A DNA stretch of 64,000 nucleotides from Salinisphaera aquimarina (GTDB taxonomy: Bacteria > Pseudomonadota > Gammaproteobacteria > Nevskiales > Salinisphaeraceae), in NCBI RefSeq assembly GCF_042643355.1, contig NZ_JBHRSS010000001.1, positions 372,001-436,000 on the forward strand, read 5' to 3'. The translations under genes were made by a program, and so were the position numbers. Shown here piece after piece: positions 57,264 through 64,000 of the stretch (position 1 is the first letter of the stretch; every line of letters begins with the position of its first letter). The notes below the pieces were generated by a model. It saw nothing but the letters and a program-made list of their open reading frames with translations, did not search any database and was not told the origin of the DNA.

Positions 57264-58316
57264 ATGACCGATTCTCCGGGCACCGCCGCGCTGCGCCACG
57301 ACTGGCGCCACGACGAAGTGGCCGCGCTGTTCGCGCTGCCGTTCACCGATCTGATCTATCGGGCCCAGAGCGCGCACCGCGCGCATTTCGATGCCAATGC
57401 GGTGCAATTGTCGACGCTGATGTCGATCAAGACCGGCGCCTGTCCGGAAGATTGTGCCTACTGCCCGCAGAGCGTGCGTTTCGATACCGGTCTCGAGCGC
57501 GAGGCGCTGCTGCCGCTGGAACAGGTGCGCGATGCGGCCCAGCGCGCGCGTGCCGCGGGTGCGACGCGTTTCTGCATGGGCGCGGCCTGGCGCAGCCCCA
57601 AGGATCGGGATCTGGAGAAGGTCATCGACATGGTTCAGGCGGTCAAGGACGAAGGCCTGGAGACCTGTGTGACCCTGGGCATGCTCAAGGCCCAGCAGGC
57701 ACAGAAGCTCAAGGCTGCCGGACTGGATTACTACAATCACAATCTGGACACTTCGCCCGAGTATTACGAAGACATCATCACCACGCGTACCTATGACGAC
57801 CGGCTGGATACGCTGGGTCACGTGCGCGACGCAGGGCTGAAAGTCTGCTGTGGCGGCATTGTCGGCATGGGCGAATCGCCCATGGACCGCGCCGAGCTGC
57901 TGCGCCAGCTGGCCAATCTGCCCGAGCATCCGCAGAGCGTGCCGATCAACAATCTGGTGCAGGTCGAAGGCACGCCACTGCACGGCGTCGACCCGATCGA
58001 CGAACTCGATTTCGTGCGCACGATCGCGGTCGCCAAGATCATGATGCCGGCCTCCTATGTGCGTCTGTCCGCGGGCCGGGAGGATATGTCGGAAGCGGTG
58101 CAGACACTGTGTTTTCTGGCCGGTGCCAACTCGATCTTTTACGGCGACCAGTTGCTGACCACGGCCAATCCGGCTCATTTGAAGGATCTGGCCCTGCTCG
58201 ACAAGCTCGGCATGGCCCCGGAAGCCTCGCCCAAGTACAGCAATATCCAGGCCGCTGCCGCGCCCAGTGCCGAACACGCGCCGCAGGGTGAAGCGCGCAC
58301 CGCCAGCGCCGGCTGA
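57264..58316 (+). CDS. bioB: Biotin synthase
   Basis: BioB inserts sulphur into dethiobiotin. The 350-residue radical SAM enzyme carries GACPEDCAYCPQS (Cys60, Cys64, Cys67), MGAAWRSPKDRD, YYNHNLDTSPEYY and the 2Fe-2S ligand Arg/Cys region. The C-terminus beyond about 315 is a variable extension (APSAEHAPQGEARTASAG). First gene of bioBFHD. Confidence 0.97.
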   Translation: MTDSPGTAALRHDWRHDEVAALFALPFTDLIYRAQSAHRAHFDANAVQLSTLMSIKTGACPEDCAYCPQSVRFDTGLEREALLPLEQVRDAAQRARAAGATRFCMGAAWRSPKDRDLEKVIDMVQAVKDEGLETCVTLGMLKAQQAQKLKAAGLDYYNHNLDTSPEYYEDIITTRTYDDRLDTLGHVRDAGLKVCCGGIVGMGESPMDRAELLRQLANLPEHPQSVPINNLVQVEGTPLHGVDPIDELDFVRTIAVAKIMMPASYVRLSAGREDMSEAVQTLCFLAGANSIFYGDQLLTTANPAHLKDLALLDKLGMAPEASPKYSNIQAAAAPSAEHAPQGEARTASAG

Positions 58317-58324
58317 ACGAGCCG

Positions 58325-59506
58325 ATGTCGCTGGTCGAGCATTGCCGCGCGCGGGTCGCGGACATCCGGGCCGCCGAGCGTTTTCGGCGGCGGCGGGTGA
58401 TCGGCGGCGCGCACGGGCCGGAAGTCGTGGCCGACGATCAGCGCTGCATCAATTTCTGCAGCAACGATTATCTGGGGCTGGCCGCGCACCCAGCGTTGGC
58501 CGAACGCATGGCGCGTGCCGCAGCCCGTGTCGGCACCGGCAGTGCGGCGTCGCAGCTGGTCACCGGCCACAACGCCGAACACGCAGCTCTGGAGGCCGAG
58601 CTGGCCGACTGGGTAGGGCGCGAGCGCGCGTTGCTGTTCGCTACCGGCTATGCCGCCAACGTCGGCGTGGTCAGTGCCTTGACGGGCAAGGACGATCATA
58701 TCGTTGCCGATGCGCTCAACCACGCATCCCTCATCGACGGCGCTCGGCTTTCGGGGGCGGCCAAACATGTCTATGCGCACGGCGATGCAACGGCCGCCGG
58801 CCAGCGGCTGGCCGATTGCGCGGGCGGGCACAGATTGCTGCTCACCGACAGCGTGTTCTCCATGGACGGCGATACTGCGCCGCTGGCCGCACTTGCCGAT
58901 CTGGCGGCGCACCACGACGCCTGGCTGGCGGTCGACGATGCCCACGGCCTCGGCGTGTTCGGCCCCGAGGGCGCCGGCCGCGTGGCCGAGGCCGGGCTGG
59001 ACAGCGCTCGCGTGCCGATTCTGCTGGCCACGCTGGGCAAGTCGGTGGGCGCGGCGGGGGCGTTCGTGGCTGGCGATCACGACGTCATCGAGGCCATCCT
59101 GCAGACCGCGCGTTCGCTGATCTTCTCTACCGCGCCGCCGCCCGCGGTCGCCGCCGCGGCCCGTGAAGGCGTGGCCATGGCACGTGCGGGCGACGACCGA
59201 CGCGTGCGGCTGATGGCATTGATCGCGCGTTTTCGCGCGGGGGCGGCGCAGCTCGGTCTGCCGCTGGGCGACTCCGACAGCCCGATTCAGCCGCTGATAG
59301 TGGGCGACGAGGCACGCGCGCTGGCGCTCAGTGATGCATTGCTCGAGCGCGGCTATCTGGTCGGGGCGATCCGGCCGCCCACGGTGGCGCCGGGTACGTC
59401 CCGATTGCGGGTGACGCTGACCGCCGGCCACAGTCGCGATCAGGTCGACGGCCTGCTCGACGCCCTGGCGCGGGCCGTGGACGACATTCGCTGCGTGAGC
59501 GCATGA
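58325..59506 (+). CDS. bioF: 8-amino-7-oxononanoate synthase
   Basis: PLP enzyme that condenses pimeloyl-ACP with alanine. The 393-residue protein has NFCSNDYLGLAAHP, DDAHGLGVFG and the PLP lysine in LATLGKSVG (Lys239). It starts eight bases after bioB and overlaps bioH by four. Confidence 0.96.
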   Translation: MSLVEHCRARVADIRAAERFRRRRVIGGAHGPEVVADDQRCINFCSNDYLGLAAHPALAERMARAAARVGTGSAASQLVTGHNAEHAALEAELADWVGRERALLFATGYAANVGVVSALTGKDDHIVADALNHASLIDGARLSGAAKHVYAHGDATAAGQRLADCAGGHRLLLTDSVFSMDGDTAPLAALADLAAHHDAWLAVDDAHGLGVFGPEGAGRVAEAGLDSARVPILLATLGKSVGAAGAFVAGDHDVIEAILQTARSLIFSTAPPPAVAAAAREGVAMARAGDDRRVRLMALIARFRAGAAQLGLPLGDSDSPIQPLIVGDEARALALSDALLERGYLVGAIRPPTVAPGTSRLRVTLTAGHSRDQVDGLLDALARAVDDIRCVSA

Positions 59507-60288
59507 CGTTGACCGTGACGAGCCGGGGCAGCGGCCCGGATGTCGTGTTCCTGCACGGCTGGGGGCTGTCGTCGCGTATCTGGCAGCCCCTGGCCGATCG
59601 CCTCGCGCCGACGTTGCGCTGTCATCTCGTGGATCTGCCCGGCCATGGCCAGAGCCCGGACGGTTACGCCGGGCTCAACAACTGGGTGGACGCGGTCGCC
59701 GAGACGGTCGATAGGGCCGTCGACGGGCCGGCGGTCTATGTCGGATGGTCGCTGGGCGGGCTGGTCTCGCTCGGCATGGCCGCGCGCCACCCGCAGCGGC
59801 TGCGCGCGACAGCGCTGATCGCGGCACTCCCGCGCATGGTGCGCGCGCCGGACTGGCCGTGGGGATTGAAGTCCAACGCCATCGAGGCCACGCGGCGCGG
59901 ACTCGCCGAGGATTTCGCCACCACGCTGAGCGAGTTTCTCATGCAGCAGGTCCTGGGCGAGCCGGGCGCGGCGCGTGCCGTGCGCAGCCTGCGTAACGAT
60001 CTGATCGACCGGCCGCCCAAGCGCGACGGACTCGAACGCGGCCTGGATATTCTCTTCGAGGCGGATTTTCGCCCCGCGCTGCCCGACCTGCGCGTGCCGA
60101 GTCTGTGGGTCGGCGGCGCGCGCGATCGCATGGCGCATCCCGACGGTATGGCCTGGGCCAGCGAACAGGCGCCCGACGGTGAGCACTGGCGCGTCGAGCG
60201 CGCCGCGCACGCGCCGTTCATCTCGCATGAAAAACGGGTCGCCGATCGCATCCGTGCGTTTGTCGATGCGCTCGACGCGGGCGCTTGA
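59503..60288 (+). CDS. bioH: Pimeloyl-ACP methyl ester esterase BioH
   Basis: Alpha/beta hydrolase that frees pimeloyl-ACP from its methyl ester. The 261-residue protein has FLHGWGLSSRIW, the nucleophile elbow GWSLGG (Ser83), and the catalytic His in RAAHAPFISHE. It normally works with the methyltransferase BioC, which is not in this cluster. Confidence 0.92.
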   Translation: MTLTVTSRGSGPDVVFLHGWGLSSRIWQPLADRLAPTLRCHLVDLPGHGQSPDGYAGLNNWVDAVAETVDRAVDGPAVYVGWSLGGLVSLGMAARHPQRLRATALIAALPRMVRAPDWPWGLKSNAIEATRRGLAEDFATTLSEFLMQQVLGEPGAARAVRSLRNDLIDRPPKRDGLERGLDILFEADFRPALPDLRVPSLWVGGARDRMAHPDGMAWASEQAPDGEHWRVERAAHAPFISHEKRVADRIRAFVDALDAGA

Positions 60289-60294
60289 CCGGCA

Positions 60295-60966
60295 ATGACG
60301 GCGACCACGCTTTTCGTAACCGGTACCGACACCGGTGTTGGCAAGACCCGCATTTCAGTCGCTTTGCTGCAGGGGCTGCGCGCAGCCGGTCATCGCGCGG
60401 TGGGTTACAAGCCGATCGCCAGCGGCTGTGAGCGCAGCGGCGACGGCCTGCGCAACGACGATGCGCTCGCCCTGCAGGCCGCGAGCACGCCCGGCTGGGG
60501 CTATGACGCGATCAACCCCTATGCGTTCGCGCCGCCGATCGCCCCGCATATCGCGGCCGCGGACGCCGGTGTCGTGGTCGATCCCGCGGTGCTCGATGCG
60601 GGCCATGCGCAGCTTGCCGCTAACAGCGACTGGGTGATCGTCGAGGGCGCGGGTGGCTGGCATGTGCCGCTGTCGTCGACGCTGGATTTCGCCGACTGGG
60701 TAAGCGCGGCCCGCTGGCCGGTACTGTTGGTCGTGGGCATGCGGCTCGGCTGTGTGAACCACGCCATCCTCAGCGCGCGGGCGATCGCTGCCGGCACGAC
60801 GCTGGCAGGGTGGATCGCCAATACGCTGCCGCCGCTGCAGCCGCGCATCGAAGCCAATATCGAGTGCCTGGAACAGCGGATCGCGGCGCCTTTGCGGGCG
60901 CGGGTTCCAATCGATCCGCCGGCTGAACTGGGCCTGAATCCCGAGCCGTGGATTGTGCGTAGATAG
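60295..60966 (+). CDS. bioD: Dethiobiotin synthetase
   Basis: Closes the ureido ring of dethiobiotin with ATP and CO2. The 223-residue protein has the P-loop GTDTGVGKT (Lys17), KPIASGC and EGAGGWHVPL. It follows bioH after six bases and ends the biotin operon. Confidence 0.95.
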   Translation: MTATTLFVTGTDTGVGKTRISVALLQGLRAAGHRAVGYKPIASGCERSGDGLRNDDALALQAASTPGWGYDAINPYAFAPPIAPHIAAADAGVVVDPAVLDAGHAQLAANSDWVIVEGAGGWHVPLSSTLDFADWVSAARWPVLLVVGMRLGCVNHAILSARAIAAGTTLAGWIANTLPPLQPRIEANIECLEQRIAAPLRARVPIDPPAELGLNPEPWIVRR

Positions 60967-61053
60967 GGCTTATGCGAACAGGCTATCGATGCGATAACTG
61001 TTTGCCAGCACAACAGTGCTTCGCATAAACTCTCGGCCGGAGGACACGGCGGG

Positions 61054-61539
61054 ATGTCGAGCCGACTGGAAACCAATGAACACGTGCGACGATTGGTGAT
61101 TGCGCCCAACGGGTCGCTTTCGGTCGCCCAGGCACAGTGGTTTTTCGTGGGGATGTGCGCTGTGTCGTTTGGTATCGCGGGGTTCATGACCGTATTCGGA
61201 CTTTGGTTGATCTGGCCCTTCGCCGGGCTGGAAATGGCTGCGCTCGGAGCTGGGCTTTATGTGAGCCTTCGTGATAACGGATATCGTGAAGTGGTATCGG
61301 TTTACGATGATCGGATCGAGGTCGAAGCGGGTCTCAATGAGCCGCAGCGACGCTGGGAGTTTCCGCGGCTGCTCACGCAGGTGCGTTTGAGTCCGGGGCA
61401 GCGCCTCAACAGCCCGTCCAGGCTGCTGGTGACGCGCCACGGGCATGGGTGTGAGCTCGGACGCTGCCTGACGGATGAGGAGCGCGCCGAAGTCGCCGAA
61501 CGGCTCAAGGCGTGGGTGACTGCGCCGCGGCTGACGTGA
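61054..61539 (+). CDS. DUF2244 membrane protein
   Basis: A 161-residue protein with two hydrophobic helices (about 27-50 and 52-70) and a cytoplasmic C-terminal domain with VVSVYDDRIEVEAGLNEPQ and GRCLTDEERAEVAERL. DUF2244 proteins are commonly encoded beside coxB, and the role in oxidase biogenesis is unproven. GGAGGA lies upstream of ATG 61054. Confidence 0.88.
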   Translation: MSSRLETNEHVRRLVIAPNGSLSVAQAQWFFVGMCAVSFGIAGFMTVFGLWLIWPFAGLEMAALGAGLYVSLRDNGYREVVSVYDDRIEVEAGLNEPQRRWEFPRLLTQVRLSPGQRLNSPSRLLVTRHGHGCELGRCLTDEERAEVAERLKAWVTAPRLT

Positions 61540-61583
61540 AGCCACGCACGCCGGCTGCGAATGGTGTTTTACAGAGAGTGACT

Positions 61584-63095
61584 ATGAATAAAATCAGTAT
61601 TCTGTCTCGATCGGGCCTGGTGGCGCTGGGCGCGTTGGCGATGTCGCCCGCGCATGCCGCCTGGACCCTCAACATGAACGAGGGCGTGACCGATCTGACC
61701 AAGGAAATCTTTGGTCTGCACATGCTGATTTTCTGGATCTGCGTGGTCATCGGCATCGGCGTGTTCGGCGCGATGCTTTATTCGGTCATCGTGCATCGCA
61801 AGTCGCGCGGTTTCGAAGCGGCGCATTTTCACGAGTCCACGGTGGTCGAGATCGCCTGGACCATTATCCCGTTTGTCATTCTCATCGCGGTGGCGATCCC
61901 TACCGCGGGCACGCTGCTCAAGGTCGAAGACAGCAGCAATCCGGACATGACGATCCGGGTGACCGGCTATCAGTGGCTGTGGCAATACGACTACGTCGAT
62001 ACCGACGTCAATTTCTTCAGCCGGCTGGATCGCAAGAGCGACCAGGCCCGCCAGCTCAACTCGGGCATTGACCCTTCCACGGTCGACAATTATCTGCGCG
62101 ACGTCGACAACCCGATGGTTGTTCCGGTTAACAAGAAGGTCCGTTTGCTGCTGACTTCGGGCGACGTGATCCATTCCTGGTGGGTACAGGATCTGGGCGG
62201 CAAGAAGGACGCCATCCCCGGCTACATCAACGACATGTGGTTCAAGGCCAACAAGACCGGCATCTATCGCGGCCAGTGCGCCGAGCTGTGCGGTCGTGGG
62301 CATGCTTTCATGCCGATCGTGGTCAAGGTCGTCTCCGACGCCGACTACAAGAAGTGGGTCGCGCAGCAGGGCGGCAAGAGCGACGCCGATTCCACGCTGG
62401 CCAAGGGCCAGCCCAGCGGCGCGGACGCCGATCAGCAGGCGCAGTCGCAGACATCGGCACAGGAAACACCGACCGAGGGCAACGCTACCGAATCGCGCAC
62501 CGAGGACAAGGCCAGCGTGAATGACCAGGCCGCCAAGGACGATCTCGTCGGCCAGGGCACCAAGGCCGGCGGCGGCGAGCCCGAAGCCGCCAAGCAGGAT
62601 TCCGGCAAGCAGGACGCTGCCGGCGACCAGCAGCCGGACGCGGCTGGTCAGGACAGCGGTGCTTCGGATTCGGATAGTCAGAACCAGAATCAGGGCGACC
62701 AAAGTCAGGACGATCAGAACCAGGCTGACTCGGATCAGAGCGATCAGGGTGCCGCGCAGGGTGCGTCCGCCGCGGGCGGCGCCGGCGAAATGTCCAAGGA
62801 CGAATTGATGACGCAGGGCAAGGAGGTTTACGGCAGCCTCTGCGCGGCGTGCCATCAGCCCGACGGCAAGGGTATGCCGGCCGCCGGCTTCCCGGCCTTG
62901 AGTGGCAGTGCCGTGGCGACCGGGCCGATTCCGGCGCATATCAAGCAGGTTCTCAACGGCAAGAACGTGATGCCGCCGTACAAGAGCGAGCTGGACGACA
63001 AGCAGATTGCCGCCGTCGTGACCTACGAGCGGAATGCGTTCGGTAACGAAACCGGCGACGTGGTGCAGCCTTCCCAGGTTGCCGAGCAGCGATAA
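61584..63095 (+). CDS. coxB: Cytochrome c oxidase subunit II with fused cytochrome c domain
   Basis: A 503-residue caa3-type subunit II. It has a signal peptide (cleaved near AHAAW), two membrane helices (about 46-70, 88-110), and a CuA cupredoxin domain with His197, Cys232, Glu234, Cys236, His240 and Met243 (CAELCGRGHAFM). An unusual disordered linker of about 140 residues (263-402), rich in Asp, Gln, Ser and Ala, leads to a cytochrome c domain with the haem site CAACH (Cys420, Cys423, His424) and NVMPPYK. AGAGAG lies upstream of ATG 61584. Served by the Sco1 and CtaG homologues at the left of the window. Confidence 0.95.
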   Translation: MNKISILSRSGLVALGALAMSPAHAAWTLNMNEGVTDLTKEIFGLHMLIFWICVVIGIGVFGAMLYSVIVHRKSRGFEAAHFHESTVVEIAWTIIPFVILIAVAIPTAGTLLKVEDSSNPDMTIRVTGYQWLWQYDYVDTDVNFFSRLDRKSDQARQLNSGIDPSTVDNYLRDVDNPMVVPVNKKVRLLLTSGDVIHSWWVQDLGGKKDAIPGYINDMWFKANKTGIYRGQCAELCGRGHAFMPIVVKVVSDADYKKWVAQQGGKSDADSTLAKGQPSGADADQQAQSQTSAQETPTEGNATESRTEDKASVNDQAAKDDLVGQGTKAGGGEPEAAKQDSGKQDAAGDQQPDAAGQDSGASDSDSQNQNQGDQSQDDQNQADSDQSDQGAAQGASAAGGAGEMSKDELMTQGKEVYGSLCAACHQPDGKGMPAAGFPALSGSAVATGPIPAHIKQVLNGKNVMPPYKSELDDKQIAAVVTYERNAFGNETGDVVQPSQVAEQR

Positions 63096-63130
63096 CACAA
63101 GCCCCGTCAACGGCGGCTTAGGAGTTTTTG

Positions 63131-64000
63131 ATGAGCACTGTCAATCCGACTCATTCCCACGATCATCACGATGACCATCACCATGGGCCGGTTACGCTGG
63201 CCGACGGTGTATGGCCGTGGATGAAACGCTGGATCGGCACCACGAACCACAAGGATCTGGGTACCCTGTACCTGATCTTCTCGTTCACGATGCTGTTCAT
63301 CGGCGGCCTGATGTCGCTGGTGATTCGCGCCGAACTGTTCGCGCCGGGCATCCAGTTCGTGGATCCGGGCTTCTACAACGAGATGATCACCCTGCATGCG
63401 CTGGTGATGATCTTCGGCGGCATCATGCCGGCCTTCGTCGGTCTGGCGAACTGGATGGTGCCGATGATGATCGGCGCATCGGATCTGGCGTTGCCGCGCG
63501 TGAACAACTGGGGCTTCTGGATTCTGCCGTTCGCGTTTTCCATGCTGCTGGGCACGCTGTTCGTATCCGGCGGCGCGCCGGCCGGCGGCTGGACCATGTA
63601 CCCGCCGCTGGTTATGCAGACGGGTAATGCGCTACCGCTCATGGTGTTCGCCATTCATATGGCCGGTATCTCGTCGATCACCGGCGCGATCAATATCGTT
63701 GTCACCATCCTGAACATGCGCGCGCCGGACATGCCGCTGCTCAAGATGCCGCTGTTCGTATGGACCTGGCTGATTACCGCCTATCTGCTGATCGCGGTCA
63801 TGCCGGTGCTCGCCGGCGCGGTGACCATGCTGCTGACCGATCATTTCTTCGGTACGACCTTCTTCGATGCCGCCGGTGGCGGCGACCCGGTGCTGTTCCA
63901 GCATATCTTCTGGTTCTTCGGGCATCCCGAGGTCTACATCATGATTCTGCCGGCCTTCGGCATTGTCTCGACCATCATTCCGACCTTCGCGCGCAAGCCG
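63131..64000 (+). CDS. coxA: Cytochrome c oxidase subunit I, 5' part
   Basis: The catalytic haem-copper subunit, cut by the right edge after 290 codons. It starts after TAGGAG at ATG 63131. A His/Asp-rich cytoplasmic extension (HSHDHHDDHHHG, residues 8-19) is followed by WIGTTNHKDLGTLYLIF, ITLHALVMIFGG (haem ligand His) and WFFGHPEVYIMILPAFG (CuB His and cross-linked Tyr). All typical for the A-type oxidase family. Confidence 0.95.
   Translation, partial: MSTVNPTHSHDHHDDHHHGPVTLADGVWPWMKRWIGTTNHKDLGTLYLIFSFTMLFIGGLMSLVIRAELFAPGIQFVDPGFYNEMITLHALVMIFGGIMPAFVGLANWMVPMMIGASDLALPRVNNWGFWILPFAFSMLLGTLFVSGGAPAGGWTMYPPLVMQTGNALPLMVFAIHMAGISSITGAINIVVTILNMRAPDMPLLKMPLFVWTWLITAYLLIAVMPVLAGAVTMLLTDHFFGTTFFDAAGGGDPVLFQHIFWFFGHPEVYIMILPAFGIVSTIIPTFARKP

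Overview
This window is a dense, GC-rich chromosomal segment of a gammaproteobacterium. Diagnostic gene orders are rhlB divergent from trxA-rho, pilMNOPQ-aroK-aroB-gltBD, gmk-rpoZ-spoT-ridA-recG, bioB-F-H-D and DUF2244-coxB-coxA. A halophilic Salinisphaera-like lineage is my best guess; that is an inference from family resemblance and not proven by the sequence. Nearly everything is core housekeeping. I see no rRNA, tRNA, CRISPR array or intact insertion sequence.

Layout. 1-731: 3' part of a GPH-type MFS transporter. 747-5790 (minus): a tightly coupled operon, hemE, PlsC-type acyltransferase, SDR (frameshifted), small membrane protein, hot-dog thioesterase, ctaG and sco1. 6021-6740: pyrF, separated from hemE by a palindromic repeat. 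6744-10934: the only clearly accessory stretch, with a decayed ccdAB toxin-antitoxin module, a merR-T-P-F-A mercury resistance operon whose merR is co-directional with the structural genes, and a YnfA-family membrane protein. Related short palindromes lie at 7257 and 11140. 11268-26620 (minus): gltD, gltB, aroB, an RDD membrane protein, aroK, a Ca-loop Ig-like lipoprotein and pilQ-P-O-N-M. The main interest is two extra membrane or envelope genes inserted in the classical pil-aro cluster.

26925-31915 (plus): ponA (PBP1A), a conserved unknown, a DHA2 MFS transporter and a universal stress protein. 31918-34129 (minus): cysQ and rhlB. 34488-36483 (plus): trxA, a rho leader peptide ORF and rho, whose protein carries an 86-residue Asn/Gly/Arg-rich N-terminal extension. 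36574-43444 (minus): a DUF7282-like exported protein, pqiC-B-A, gltA and a short malic enzyme. 43685-46398 (minus): a CPXCG protein, hemW, rdgB and rph. 46550-53292 (plus): yicC, gmk, rpoZ, spoT, ridA and recG. Next come a CASTOR/POLLUX-like ion channel (plus) convergent with corA (minus), comF (minus), the biotin genes bioBFHD without bioC (plus), DUF2244, and coxB with a fused cytochrome c domain. coxA runs off the right edge.

How it fits together. Cytochrome oxidase biogenesis brackets the window: Sco1 and CtaG (copper delivery) with hemE on the left, CoxB and CoxA on the right. The pil cluster encodes the type IV pilus inner-membrane alignment complex and outer-membrane secretin. gltBD and aroKB supply glutamate and chorismate. 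PqiABC, the acyltransferase, PBP1A and CorA maintain the envelope. The mer locus is self-contained, with its own MerR-type promoter (19-bp spacer).
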